64,000 nt of DNA from Lepidostoma basale (lineage: Eukaryota > Arthropoda > Insecta > Trichoptera > Lepidostomatidae). The position numbers were made by a program, and so were the translations under genes. Below, piece by piece: positions 19,434 to 29,464 of this stretch. The notes under the pieces were generated by a model. That model worked only from the letters and a program-made list of their open reading frames with translations, ran no database searches and was not told the origin of the DNA. How positions within the stretch are numbered: position 1 is the stretch's first letter; each line of letters opens with the position of its first letter. The DNA lies in assembly GCA_022606425.2 (NCBI GenBank), contig JAHDVF020000751.1, positions 1,250,501 through 1,314,500 on the forward strand, written 5' to 3'.

Positions 19434-19589
19434 ATAAAAAGAAAATTTTAATGTTAGTTCATTGTTATTTTATATTAAACAATCATTAAATTATATATCT
19501 AACCGACTCCTTTGCCACATAATCAAATCATTGGTGATGGGTTGTGAACCTTATCGAACGTGGCATAATAAAATCGCTACACCGATTTG

Positions 19590-19848
19590 ATCCATGGTAC
19601 AGTGGTAAAAACGTTGCAAAACACCTGAAGGTTACGGGTGCGATTTCGAAAACGCCCTTCGTCGTGATAGAAAACTTTGTTCGAGTCGTACCTACAAAAA
19701 ATATTAAGTAAAAACGTATTTAGAAGGTTATATAATATCGGGTGTGACGTGAGCTACAGATGTGATCAAAATAGACCTGGTTAAAACGCTTGTTTTCTAA
19801 TCAAATGGTGCATAGTTCGATCCTTTACAAACCCGCATGAGATTATAA
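19590..19848 (+). repeat. Two degraded tRNA-like units
   Basis: The first unit has a box-A-like ACAGTGGTAAAAACG and a box-B-like GGGTGCGATTTC. The second has CTGGTTAAAACGC, an anticodon-loop-like TTTTCTAATC (as in tRNA-Arg UCU) and AGTTCGATCC. Neither can fold as a complete tRNA, so they are probably remnants of tRNA-derived SINEs. Confidence 0.4.
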
Positions 19849-19914
19849 ACATCACGTCGACCGTCGCAAAAAGTAACTAAATAAATGAATACGAATGAAA
19901 ACGTCTGTTCTAGA

Positions 19915-20702
19915 ATCAAATCAAATCAAATCAAATCACTTTATTTTCTCAAAAGATATTACAAAATCTATCCAAAAAAGCTAGAATGGCAGTGCACAAC
20001 GGTGTTCTTATACCGACCCTTATGTATGGAAGCGAAGCATGGAACTGGCAAAAGAAGGATGAAAGTAAAATAAATGCAGTAGAAATGAGATCTCTGTGTA
20101 TGATAGAGTGTCGAATGAAAATATAAGAAGTGAATGCAGTGCAAATGATGGTGTCATGAACAAAATAATGAAAGGATCATTAAGATGGTTTGCACATATG
20201 GAAAGAATGAATGAAGAAAGAATGGTAAAAAAATTATATGCTAACGATGTAAATGGAACCAAAAATAGAGGAAGACCGAGGAAAACGTGGCACGATCAAA
20301 TAAATCAAATATTGAATGTCGGCCATGTGAGGAGTCAGAGAAATCGACGCGCGTGCATGAGACGATGTATGAATGTTGAGGAAGCGAGAGAAATATGTCA
20401 GGAATGAAAGGTGTGGCAGTCCATTTTATCTGCCTACCCTTTCGGGGAGACGGCGTGATGGTTAGTTAGTTAGTTAGTTATATTACAAACAACAATTATA
20501 GTTTAATTGAGAACAGGTAAAACATAAAAAAATATATAATACCAGGAACGCATGAGAGATGGTTCGACATTAGGAATACAAGATACTCTCCAAAGTCAAG
20601 AGTATTTGTCTTCTGAACGTACTTTCACGAATATGAAAGACGTCGATCTCCGAAGCGATCATGTTCAGTAGTTTGATTGTTCTCCCACGAGAAGCGTTAG
20701 AG
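19915..20702 (-). mobile_element. CR1/Jockey-like LINE 3' end, interrupted
   Basis: The tail appears on the plus strand as TCAAA repeats at 19918, then TTATTTTCTCAAAAGATATT. The element resumes at 20490 with the complement of the coding end, equivalent to the copy at 52094 (VMPVGRAI-type C-terminus). The break is a TTAG-LINE insertion with a 9-bp duplication. Confidence 0.8.
19966..20480 (+). mobile_element. TTAG-LINE 3' end, subfamily A, with target duplication
   Basis: TATTACAAA flanks the insertion at 19957-19965 and 20481-20489. The copy starts in the SKKARMAVHNG block and carries NENIRSECSANDGVMNK and GRPRKTWHDQI. It ends SAYPFGETA with a TTCG loop and a (TTAG)n tail. A deletion of RRMCGYS and a stop in QE(stop)KVWQ break the frame. 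Confidence 0.93.
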
Positions 20703-20742
20703 TTTATGGGAATCACATGTTTCGCCTTTCATAGGCATTATC
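20703..20742. repeat. P1 palindrome, left-arm fragment
   Basis: TTTATGGGAATCACATGTTT and CGCC...GGCATTATC are one P1 arm, cut at the centre by the RTE-like insertion. GCATTATC continues at 21127. Confidence 0.7.
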
Positions 20743-21126
20743 CAAACAAAGTGTCGAGAAACTACGAGTGACCCAAAGAGCCATGGAAAGAGCCATGTTA
20801 GGAATAAGCCTAAGATACAGAGTCAGAAACGATAAGGTGAGAGAAAAAACAAAAGTCACTGACATCATCCACCGGGTAGTGACTCTAAAGTGGAAATGGG
20901 CAGGTCACGTAGCCAAAAGCTCGGACGAAAAATGGACAAGAAGACTGCTGACTTGGAGAGCGTGGAAGTGCAGGGCGACCGCAACTACGGTGGAAGGATG
21001 ACCTGAACAAATGTCGGAATAACCTGGATGCAGTCTGCAGAAGACAGAGTGGCGTGGAAGCGAATGGAGGAGGCCTTCATCCAGGAGTGGACGGGAATAG
21101 GCTGAAGAAGAAGAAGAAGCATTTAA
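20743..21126 (+). mobile_element. RTE-e01-like LINE 3' end with target duplication
   Basis: The frame encodes EKLRVTQRAMERAMLGISLR, KVTDIIHRVVTLKWKWAGHV and KWTRRLLTWRAW. A frameshift follows, before the AEDRVAWKRMEEAFIQEW equivalent and the stop. The tail is (GAA)n. GCATTATC flanks it at 20735-20742 and 21127-21134. Confidence 0.9.
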
Positions 21127-21197
21127 GCATTATCAAACGTTATTATATAATATTTTATAATATATGAACCCATAAACTTTAATGAACGACCTTTTTG

Positions 21198-21420
21198 ATG
21201 ACCTTCGTGACAGAGTGGTAAGAGCTCCGTCTGTCATACCAAAAGTCCCGGGTTCGATTCTGGGCGATGGCAGTGTGACTGTAACACTGTCTTTGATCTG
21301 GCATAGAATTCATGTCACAATAAAATGGCAATAGATTAGCAATCTATCACATGTCAAGAGAATCAATATTATAGCTAAAACAATTTATGTACAGTAATTG
21401 GGTTCAAACGACTGTTGTAC
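21198..21420 (+). repeat. tRNA-derived SINE
   Basis: The head has box A AGTGGTAAGAGC and box B GGTTCGATTCT, spaced as in a tRNA. The body has GCAGTGTGACTGTAACACTG and AATGGCAATAGA, and the end reads AATTGGGTTCAAACGAC. Other copies lie at 40523, 56107, 57015 (minus), 63304 (minus) and a 3' scrap at 33578. It is transcribed, if at all, by RNA polymerase III. Confidence 0.9.
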
Positions 21421-21534
21421 ACAAAAATAATGTATTTTAAAGATACAATGTATTGAAATTCGATAAATTAAATTTTAAATAAAACGAAAAAAACTATTTT
21501 AAAAAGTTGTCATTAAAAATTTATCTTTTTATTT

Positions 21535-22205
21535 ATTGTTTCTTGAACAATGATGTAATACTCCATATTTGATAAATATTAATGAAAACGTCTGTGTTCT
21601 AGAAGTTTTATTATATTTTAGATAGAATGACATGGAGTTCTGGTCCCAACCCTTATATATGACAGCAAAGCATGGAACTGACAGAAGAAGGATGAGAGAA
21701 AAATAAACGGCGTAGAGATGAGGTCCCTAAGACGTACGTGCGGTAGAACGATGTACGACAGAATTTCAAATGCTGATATAATGGAATGTAGGGAGGAAAA
21801 GGTATTATGAATAAATTATAAAAGGATAGCTGCGTTGACTCGGACATATGGAGCGCATGGATGGAGAAAGAATGGTTAAAAAAGTATACGTTAACGATGT
21901 AAATCAATCAATTTTTAAAGGTTGGTCATGAAAGAAGTCCCAAGAATCGACGTGCGTGTAAGACTCGTTGTATGAATGTGGAGGAACCTAGAGAAGTGTG
22001 TCAGGATAGAGTTGTGTGACGGTCCATTCTCTCTGCCTACCCCTGCGGGGAAATGGCGTGTTGGTGTGTTGGTGGTGGAATGACATTTTTCACCCTTCTA
22101 AAGCATTATGAAATAAAGTCTTAGAAGGGTGAAACGTGTCATTCTATCTAAAATATAATAAAACTCCTAGAAAACAGACGTTTTCATTCATATTTATTAT
22201 TATTT
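21535..22205. repeat. P1 palindrome split by a LINE
   Basis: The left arm (21535-21633) runs from a GTTTCTTGAACAATGATG start through AATGAAAACGTCTG and GTTCTAGAAGTTTTATTATA. The centre and right arm resume at 22078 with GAATGACATTTTTC and end with AACAGACGTTTTCATTC. Confidence 0.85.
21634..22077 (+). mobile_element. TTAG-LINE 3' end, subfamily B, with target duplication
   Basis: GAATGACAT at 21625-21633 and 22078-22086 flanks a B copy that starts in GVLVPTLI and ends AYPCGEMA with a TGCG loop and a degraded GTTGGTGG tail. Several indels break the frame, and the GRPRK block is deleted. Confidence 0.9.
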
Positions 22206-22555
22206 TATTATACTTGTGTTTGTATAGAGAACTTCCAGAATCGAATTCGTAATGAACTTAAAAGACATTCAAATGATGTCATCTCGGTCGGTAGCATTTA
22301 ACCCAATTTCGCTCTTCCCGTGACACATCCTACGAAACTAATGCAATTTGGCATTCAATCCTCTGTGTCTACCCTCCCGAGACGACCCGCCAGAGGATGA
22401 ATGCAAGAGTCACTTTTTATTTATATTCAAAAACAAATTCTTCGAAAATATAGCTCCCATAATAACCAGCGCGCTAGAGAGAGAAAGTAAAGGAAACTTC
22501 GGTGGTAGAAAAGCGTCAAGGAAATGACTTATATTTTTATTAATTAAACCCTGAA
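22206..22555. other. No recognisable feature
   Basis: Balanced-composition sequence with no element end. A 128-codon minus-strand frame from 22410 overlaps the LINE downstream and has no motif. Confidence 0.4.
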
Positions 22556-23225
22556 TCAATCTAAGGTGATGGTTTTCGAGAAAGAATAATGTATGACGAT
22601 TTGTGATATAAGTGCGTTGGGCGAGAAATTGGAGCAAGTTACTGAATTTACGTATCTGGGAAGCATGTTTACAAGAGACGGAAAAATGGAGAAAGACATC
22701 GAAAGAAGGGTTGGTGCTGGGAATAAAATAAATGGCGCACTCAAAGTCGTTACTGCAAATAGAAATATATCCACAGAAGCAAAGATGGCAGTACACAATG
22801 GAGTTCTAGTGCCAACCCTCATGTATGGAAGTGAAGCTTGGAGCTGGCTAAAGAAGGATGAAAGCAGGATAAAGTCGTAGAAATGAGATCACTAAGAAAG
22901 AAATGTAAGGTAGATGACTGCATCATGAATAAAATTAAAAAAGGATCCCTGAGATGGTTTGGACATATGGAACGAATGGATGAGAGTAGAATGGTTAAAA
23001 AGCAGCGTGAGTGGGAAAAGAAGCCCAGGATGACCGAGAAAAACATGGCATGACCAAATTAATCAAAGGCGGCCACATTCGAAGCCGGAATAATCGACGT
23101 GCGTGCATGGTACGATGTATGAATGTGGAGGAGGCCCGAGAGGTATGCCAGGACAGGCCGTTGTGGCGTTCCATCCTCTCTGCCTACCCCTCCGGGGAAA
23201 TGGCGTGATGGTTAGTTAGTTAGTT
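22556..23225 (+). mobile_element. TTAG-LINE 3' end, subfamily C, long copy
   Basis: The copy begins at the SKVMVFEKE-like block just after the RT palm. It contains FTYLGSMFTRDGKMEKDIER, INGALKVVTANRNI and LMYGSEAWSWLKKDES, and later DCIMNKIKKGSLRWFGHMER. It ends with AYPSGEMA, loop TCCG and a (TTAG)n tail. Indels near 22875 and 23000 break the frame. Confidence 0.93.
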
Positions 23226-23320
23226 AGTTCTGAATGAAAAAATATATTTAAAAAAACTATATATTGCACCCAAGACACCGTGTCAAGATAAAAATAAATT
23301 TGAAATGAAAATAATAACTT

Positions 23321-23514
23321 ACTAACTAACTAACTAACCATCACGCCGTATCCCCGAAGGGGTAGGCAGAAAGAATGGACTGCCACACTTTTCTTTCCTG
23401 ACATATTTACCCGCTTCCTCAACATTCATACATCGTGTCATGCACGCGCGTCGATTTCTCTGACTCCTCACATGGCCGACATTCAATATTTGATTTATTT
23501 GATCGTGCCACGTT
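23321..23514 (-). mobile_element. TTAG-LINE 3' end, subfamily A
   Basis: A (CTAA)n tail, hairpin with loop TTCG, then the SILSAYPFG, NRRACM and WHDQI blocks lie on the minus strand. It is truncated at TGCCACGTTTAAT. The tail-proximal flank recurs at 23538, which suggests a small local duplication. Confidence 0.9.
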
Positions 23515-23550
23515 TAATAATTTTGCCAATAATTTTGAAGTGAAAATAAT

Positions 23551-23620
23551 AACTTACTAACTAACTTACCATCACACCGTCTCTCCGAAGGGGTGGGCAG
23601 AAAGAATGGCCAGTCAGAGC
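23551..23620 (-). mobile_element. TTAG-LINE 3' terminal remnant
   Basis: Only the tail, stop region and hairpin (loop TTCG) are present. The flank AAAATAATAACTTACTAAC is the same as beside the copy at 23321. Confidence 0.8.
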
Positions 23621-23634
23621 CAATAAATCAATGA

Positions 23635-23698
23635 TCTATGATCGTGCTTTCAGCGTTGCGGGTCCGTTGGCGTGGAATAGCCTCCATGTTTGTATAGG
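23635..23698 (+). mobile_element. L2-like LINE fragment
   Basis: One frame reads RAFSVAGPLAWNSLHVCI, the diagnostic C-terminal motif of the L2-like family. The remainder is lost. Confidence 0.75.
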
Positions 23699-23948
23699 TT
23701 GTTTTTTTTAGAGGTTTGGTTTTTAAACTGGCAACATTGTTTCTACAGACTGTCAATTTGACAGTTAATAGTTGATTTGTAGTCAGTACATTTTGCCATT
23801 TTACCCAGTTGCTCAATAAAGGTGTCAAAAATTGAACTTCACAATTGCGCTTCATTCGAGCTAGCCGTGGATTTCATATGTCCGATATTATATTTAAACA
23901 ATAATGGCATAAAATTATCCATTGAATAAAGCCAATATCATAGACGGT
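23699..23948 (-). repeat. Interspersed repeat R, copy 2
   Basis: This matches 1222-1465 along its whole length, including TTTTTTTTAGAGGTTTGG and CATTCGAGCTAGCCGTGG. Orientation is arbitrary. Confidence 0.6.
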
Positions 23949-24160
23949 TCGTTCTCCCGATGATGAAGGTGTAAGCTTTCGAAACATGTCGAGAAAAATA
24001 AACTCAAAAGTGGAAAAAACAGTGTATTAATCAATAAAAAAATCGATATGTCCTGTTAATATCGTTCTCCTTCGACGAAGAAGGTGCAAAAAATTCGAAA
24101 CATGACGACAAAAAAACCCGAAAGTCGTTAAAAAAAACACTGTTTTAATTCATATAAAAT
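23949..24160. repeat. Two P2 half palindromes in tandem
   Basis: GAAGGTGTAAGCTTTCGAAA with AACTCAAAAGTGG, and a second more diverged copy with CGAAACATGACG, lie head to tail. Each corresponds to the right half of P2 at 1-120 and 43545. Confidence 0.7.
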
Positions 24161-24219
24161 ATACTTTATGGAATTTCAGAGTTAACGCCTTACAAAATCT
24201 ATATAATAAATGAAAACGA

Positions 24220-24470
24220 CATTTTCTAGAAATTTTATTATATTTATTGATAATTGCTTGTTTCGATTTTCTAAGGCATTTGATAATGCCTTATCAAGGC
24301 GAAACATGTCGTACAAAAAAAAGTTTTAAAAATTATAAACAAACACAAACCTTTAAATAAAAATATTTTTTGTGCTTTTTTTCAATAGAGGCATGTCCTA
24401 AATTTCTCTTTCATCAGCGGAAAAGTCATCTCGCTGTTTCATCCGGCGAGAAAACACACCAATGAGCGCA
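24220..24470. repeat. Repeat S, second copy, with P1-like core
   Basis: It is the inverse of 10999-11240. The CTAAGGCATTTGATAATGCC palindrome lies at its left, and TTTCATCCGGCGAGAAAAC marks its right limit. Confidence 0.75.
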
Positions 24471-25004
24471 AGCGAGAAAGTCATACCCTCATTTCAACGA
24501 GAGCAAGAAGGAGAGAGTGTGTTTGTTTTTTTTTTCGCTTTCCTCCATGCATTTCCACCTTCCGCCCTTGAGTGCGAGGGAGCCAGAATGTTAGTCCTTT
24601 GTGAGCCTGAATGCCTTTCGGCGGGCTTGCGAAAGGGACGGCGTCGTGTTTTGGCTGTATGCAGTTGCAAGTACGATGTTCTATGAATAAATTCTTAATT
24701 TGAAATGCAGGGTGCAGTCAGTTATTCAAATAAACAATAATTAAAATAATAGTACTTTGCATAAAAAAACTACCAGCGAAAATGATTTAAACTGAACGAT
24801 ATTTTTAGCAAACAAATTCATAACTATACATACATATTCATACTTTTATAATAAAAATAAACAATTGAAATAGTTTTTTCCGACGATTTCACGAATAAAT
24901 ATTTATAAGATTGAAACAAGATGAAAATTTGAATTTAAAATCGCATTTAATCAAAGTTTATCTTAAAATAAATTTACTGTTAAATCAGGGATCCAAAACA
25001 TTTT
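24471..25004. other. No recognisable gene
   Basis: The first 230 bases are of higher GC and hold a 74-codon plus-strand frame (24462-24686) without a known motif. The rest is AT-rich. This may be host sequence. Confidence 0.4.
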
Positions 25005-25074
25005 AAAAATGAATGTGATTTACAAGTTTCGCCTCTCCAAGGCATTATCAAACGTTATTTGATAATGCCTAGAT
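25005..25074. repeat. P1-like palindrome, truncated
   Basis: ACAAGTTTCGCCTCTCC, AGGCATTATCAAACG and TTTGATAATGCCT are present. The second arm is replaced by a hAT-like end at 25075. Confidence 0.7.
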
Positions 25075-25252
25075 CAGTGTTGCCCAGACTTATTTGACCC
25101 ATGGCCCCCCTTTCAGATACTAAAATAAAAAGGCCCCCCTGAAATTCACATTTTTTAAATTATATAAAAAAACAAAAAATTTAGTGAACTTATTTTTAAT
25201 ACTTACTTATAGTGTTATAAATAAGATAGGCCGATACTTAAATTGTTGAGTA
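25075..25252 (+). mobile_element. hAT-like element, left end
   Basis: CAGTGTTGCCCAGACTT followed by GGCCCCCC blocks resembles the hAT-like element at 2500. The right end has been lost against a TTAG-LINE. Confidence 0.55.
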
Positions 25253-25257
25253 ATTTT

Positions 25258-25702
25258 AAAAAAAATAACCAACCATCACACCGTCTCTCCGAATGGGTAG
25301 GCAGAAATAATAGACTGCCACACTTTTCTTTGCTGACATATTTCTCTCGCTTCCTCAACATTCATACATCGCGTCATGCACGCGCGTCGTTTTCTCTGAC
25401 TCCTCACATGGCCGACATTCAATATTTGTGCGAATGATGATGTTATGAACAAAATAATAAAAGGATCATTAAGATGGTTTGGACACGTGGAAAAAATGAA
25501 TGAAGAAAGAATGGTAAAAAAAGTATATGTTAACGATGTAAATGGAACTAGAAATAGACCGAGGAAAACGTGGCATGACCGAATTAATCAAATTTTAAAA
25601 GTTTGGTCGTGTGAGAAGGCTGAAGAATCGACGTGCGTATATGATTCATTGTATGAATGTGGAGGAAGTGTGTCAGGATAGAGTAGCGTGGCGGTCCATT
25701 CA
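25258..25702. mobile_element. TTAG-LINE inverted composite and A/B mosaic
   Basis: The left part (to about 25430) is minus strand, from hairpin loop TTCG to GHVRSQ. The right part is plus strand from CGANDDVMNK. The junction is the same as at 14160. Downstream of GRPRKTWHDRI the sequence switches from A-type to B-type (HDRINQILKVW, ESTCVYD, VAWRSIQ). Confidence 0.85.
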
Positions 25703-25847
25703 ATCGAAGCAAGAGCAGACACTGTCAGAACCAAACATCCATAAGAGTAACAGAAATGAAAACATTGCGATCTCTCGTGGGTAAAACCCTTAGAGATAGG
25801 AAACCCGACGTAGAGATTCGCCGATCTTGCAATATTGATGAGGTGTG
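25703..25847 (+). mobile_element. GAA-LINE fragment
   Basis: The frame encodes EARADTVRTKHP and VTEMKTLRSLVGKTLRDRK, matching the region seen on the minus strand at 51868 (MITLRPIVGRTLRDK). B-type TTAG-LINE sequence resumes on the other side. Confidence 0.7.
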
Positions 25848-26262
25848 TCAGGATAAAGTTGTGTGGCGGTCCATTATATAATAATAATAATAATTAGGCT
25901 AATTTGTATAGCGCCGTTTTCGTGAATAGCTCACCTCAAGGGCGCTTTGACAATGTTTTTAGTCATGAGAGCTGCATGTGACACCAGCAATCAGATAACC
26001 GTTGCTTACATTTTATGGGATATTTGGAAAAGGTGGGTTTTTAGCTGAGATTTAAAGTCTGTCGGATTTCAATGCATCTGCCACTGTGAAAGCCCGATCT
26101 CCGAAATTTGTCCAGGGGTTGCGCTTTGGCTCAACTAATCTGCCTATTGCCGAGGAGTTTGCTGATCGAAGTGTAGATTGCCGCAAATTAGGGCTATCAG
26201 CAACACAATATTCTCTCTGGCAACCCTTGCGGGGAAACTACGTGATGTTTTTTTGTGGTTAA
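25848..26262 (+). mobile_element. TTAG-LINE subfamily B 3' end, interrupted
   Basis: CVQDKVVWRSI ends at 25880. The following SLWQPLRGN-like hairpin region, with loop TGCG and CGTGATG, appears at 26206. An L2-like LINE fills the gap. Confidence 0.7.
25881..26205 (-). mobile_element. L2-like LINE 3' end
   Basis: The minus strand reads LRQSTLRSANSSAIGRL, a damaged FTVAD segment and SQLKTHLFQISHKM, then GGCGCT and (ATT)n. A deletion removes the AWNSLP core. Same family as 17979 and 33765. Confidence 0.78.
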
Positions 26263-26524
26263 ATTGTCATTACTTGAATATTGTGAGACTTTTTGCTTTG
26301 CTGACTGATATAGCCATATTTAGCTTTGCTTGTATCAATTCCGTTACGTAAATAAACTGGAATCCTAATGCGTTCATTTAGAAGAAAATGTGCCAAACAC
26401 TATGCAGAGCTAAATTCAAATCTACATTAAACACGTGAAATTGTAAAGCAGGATATTTATGTAGTAACTCGTTTTAAATCTCATGTTTTTAAATCAACCA
26501 TTTTCTCTCAATTATGTATGCATT
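26263..26524. other. No recognisable feature
   Basis: AT-rich sequence with no motif that I recognise. Confidence 0.4.
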
Positions 26525-27303
26525 TTAACCCTTAACGTACTGTGTTCAAAACAAAATGCTCGCTCCCATGTGGTCAATTCAGTTTACCGCTAACTTTATC
26601 TATAAATATCAAGCATATGACTCGATGAATCAAAATTTAATTTATGTCATCTTGTAGGGAATTTCATTAGAAATAGATCGATATCTATAACATACATGGA
26701 TTATTTGAAAAACATATCATTATTAATTTTTTTCTGGAACCATGCGATTTCTGATATAGAATGACGAGACAGCATATGAACAACTGACAGCAAGTATGAA
26801 CTAGTCTCGCCCCGCCGCGCCGCTTTAATTTTACGTATGATAAAGGCACCTAGGCAAAATGTATATTACGTTCAAGACAACGAGTACGTATTAATATTTG
26901 TCCCTTTTGGTAAAGTGTTAATATTTTCACAGTTCTGATATTATTAAGTTGCGTGCTGCGTTTCCGTCCACAATCGGTATTATTACGTATGAGAAAAGGC
27001 CAAACATATAATTTATAATACGTTCAAAACAGCGAGTAAGTATTTGTCACTTTTGATAAAGTTGTAAAAATTTGCAAAACAAATTCTACCTTAACACGAA
27101 TGAAGGTGAGGTCAGTCTTAAAAAAATATTTTTTTTGGGAAGAAGGAAGTAATTTTTTGCTTTTTTTTAATACGAAATATTGAGAACACTTCAATGGAGG
27201 ATTACAATTTTTTTTTATAATATTAGGGTCCATAGGTTTTAAGAAAATCAACTTCAAATTGGCAGTGGAAACTCAATTGACCACATGGCAACGCGACGGT
27301 TAA
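26525..27303. mobile_element. Possible piggyBac-like element, degraded
   Basis: TTAA at 26525 and 27300 border inverted ends that share CCATGTGGTCAATT. Inside is a local duplication, about 26833-26932 and 26985-27075, with ACGTTCAA and TTTGTC motifs. No transposase. The outer dozen bases are poorly matched, so the family assignment is tentative. Confidence 0.45.
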
Positions 27304-27399
27304 GAAAACATTTCAATTTTACAAACAATGTTACTGGAATCAATTTCATTATGACAATACAAGCGTCGGTTAATAATTAGATAACTTCCGAAATTAGAC

Positions 27400-27582
27400 A
27401 ACTTCCAAAAATTTGTCAGACATGGTCATAAAGAAAGGTGGAATGGGGAATGTTGTAATTACATAAAACGTGCGCTTAACCCAACCAATGACAGGTCATA
27501 AGTTCTGTGAACACCTTGATCAACCATATTCAGTTTCCAATTTGCATCTTCGTCTCTATTGAGATACAGTTAAATCAATAAT
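27400..27582 (-). repeat. D element, inverted copy
   Basis: The minus strand has TCTCAATAGAGACGAAGATG, GACCTGTCATTGGTTGGG and CATTCCCCATTCCACC. It is close to the copy at 3462. Confidence 0.8.
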
Positions 27583-27629
27583 TAGATTGCTAGATAATAT
27601 TGAATATATATTATATTCTAGCATAGGTA

Positions 27630-28083
27630 ATGGTGTTCTTGTGCCGATCCTTATGTTTGGAAGTGAAGCATATAACTGGCAAAAGAAGAATGAAAGTATG
27701 ATAAATGCAGTAGAAATGAGATCTCTAATACGAGTGTGTGTAAATCTGTATACGATAGAGTGTCAAATGCAAGTATAAGGGGTCATTTAGATGGTTTATA
27801 CACATGGAAAGAATGAGTGAAGACAGAATGGTGAAGAAGGTATATGTAAACGGCGCGAACGGAGCTAGAAATAGAGAAAGGCCGAGGAAAACGTGGCACG
27901 ATCGAATCAATCAAATATTAAATTTCGGTCGCGTGCGGAGTCGGAAAAATCGACGTGCGTGCATGACAAGATATATGAATGTAGATGAATCGAGGGAAGT
28001 ATGTCAGGACAGAACAGTGTGGCGTTCGATTCTTTCTGTCTATCCCTCCGGGGAGACGGCGTGATGGTTAGTTAGTTAGTTAA
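27630..28083 (+). mobile_element. TTAG-LINE 3' end, subfamily S
   Basis: The open frame 27804-28064 reads MERMSEDRMVKKVYVNGANG through RPRKTWHDRI to LSVYPSGETA, with loop TCCG and a (TTAG)n tail. Upstream are diverged LMFGSEAYNWQKKNES and RSLIRVC segments. A deletion removes the ECGANESVMNKI block. Confidence 0.92.
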
Positions 28084-28091
28084 TATTCTAG

Positions 28092-28425
28092 CATCAGTCT
28101 GCGAGACAGGAAGCGAAATGAATGGATCAGAGAAAGGACCGAAGTTGCGGACGTAGCGTTAAAAATGGCCTCGTTGAAGTGGATTTAGAATGACCATATA
28201 GCGAGGACAAGGGATGATCGGTGGTCAAGACGCACCCTGGAATGGTGACCGAGAACTGGCCACAGAAATCCTGGTAGACCACAAGCCAGATGGTCTGATG
28301 ACATCAAGAGAGTGGTAGGAGGTCAATGGCACAAAGCGGTGAGAGATAGAGAGTTGTGGAAGTCGGGAAGGGAGGCTTTTGTTCAACACTGGACGACTAA
28401 GGGCTGATGATGATAATGATGATTA
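28092..28425 (+). mobile_element. RTE-e01-like LINE 3' end, decayed
   Basis: Through several stops and frameshifts one can follow RKRTEVADVALKMASLKW, a DRWSRRTLEW segment, GHRNPGRPQARWSDDIK and ELWKSGREAFVQHW, then TGATGATGAT. It is older than the copy at 20743. Confidence 0.82.
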
Positions 28426-28439
28426 TATTCTAAAAATAA

Positions 28440-28725
28440 CTAACTATCTAACTATCAACTTGCTTCTTCGAAAGGATAAGCAGTAAGAATGGACTGCCAC
28501 ACTGTTCCATCCTGACATACTTCTTTCGTTCCTCAACATTCACACACCGTGTCATGCACGCACGTCGATTTCTCCGACTCCTTACGTGGCCGACATTTGA
28601 TATTTGATCGTGTCATATTTGACTTGATCTTCATCTATTTCTTGTTGCATTTACATCGTTAATTATATATATTTACATTCATTCTTTTCAGGTGTCCAAA
28701 CCATCTTAAATACTATTTCTTTATT
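28440..28725 (-). mobile_element. TTAG-LINE 3' end, decayed
   Basis: CTAAC tail traces, a damaged hairpin (loop still TTCG) and the body up to the FGH block lie on the minus strand, with many substitutions. Confidence 0.8.
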
Positions 28726-28825
28726 TTGTACAAAAAAGTTTCATCCACTTCTTATATTTTCATTTCATTTCAAATTAAAAAAATATAAAAATATGTATTA
28801 TATTTATTTTATATTGTATACATGT

Positions 28826-28982
28826 ATACGTGACACGATCAAATAAATCAAATATTGAATGTCGGCCACGTGAGGAGTCAGAGAAATCGACGTGCGTGCA
28901 TGACACGATGTATGAATGTTGATGAAGCAAGAGAAATATGTCACGAAAAAAAGTATGGCAGTCCATTCTTTCTGCCTACAAA
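28826..28982 (+). mobile_element. TTAG-LINE fragment
   Basis: It runs from HDQINQILNVGHVRSQRN to WQSILSAY and stops at TGCCTAC, losing the hairpin. Confidence 0.85.
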
Positions 28983-29370
28983 AAAATTACCTATTATATA
29001 TTTTTATTATTTAACGATTCAGTTTAAATATTAGAGTTTATTTATTTTTATTTATTTATGCATATGGAACTTTTTTATTTTATTTAAGGATTAAAATATC
29101 CATATTTATATAATTCTTGGACAATATTTGATTTAATCTGGGAATTCGCTTCTAAAAATGAAAAGAACAATCAAATATTTGTTTTAATTTAAAGATACAT
29201 AGAAAAATTATTTCGATATTATGTTATTTTTTAATGTAGTTATTATTTAATAATTAAATATCGCTTTGAAAACGTATTTTATTAATGTTAACGCATTATT
29301 AATAATGTGTATTTAAAATAATTTGTATCCATAGATATTTTGATCCTTTCAATGGATAAAAATGCAATGC
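28983..29370. other. AT-rich, no feature
   Basis: Very AT-rich sequence without recognisable motifs. Confidence 0.4.
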
Positions 29371-29384
29371 ACCCTGTGAGCACA

Positions 29385-29464
29385 TATAAGAGCCGGTCGA
29401 ACATTGCCGAGCGAACATATGTCTGCGACGGAAACACCCGAAGTCGGAATCTGGGTCAGTAAGT
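29385..29464 (+). promoter_or_regulatory. Candidate core promoter and first exon
   Basis: TATAAG at 29385-29390 is followed 34 bases downstream by ATG at 29419, 13 codons (MSATETPEVGIWV) and a consensus splice donor GTAAGT at 29459. This stretch is less AT-rich than its flanks and is not one of the repeat families. It could be the start of a host gene with a short first coding exon. No second exon is recognised, so chance cannot be excluded. Confidence 0.3.

Noticed and set aside
21198..21420. A functional tRNA gene
   Set aside because: Only the A and B boxes are tRNA-like. The acceptor stem does not close, and the unit continues into a repeated body with copies on both strands, so it is a SINE.
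24462..24686. A 74-codon gene
   Set aside because: Short, Cys/Arg-rich and without a known motif. Its start overlaps repeat S, so coding is unlikely.
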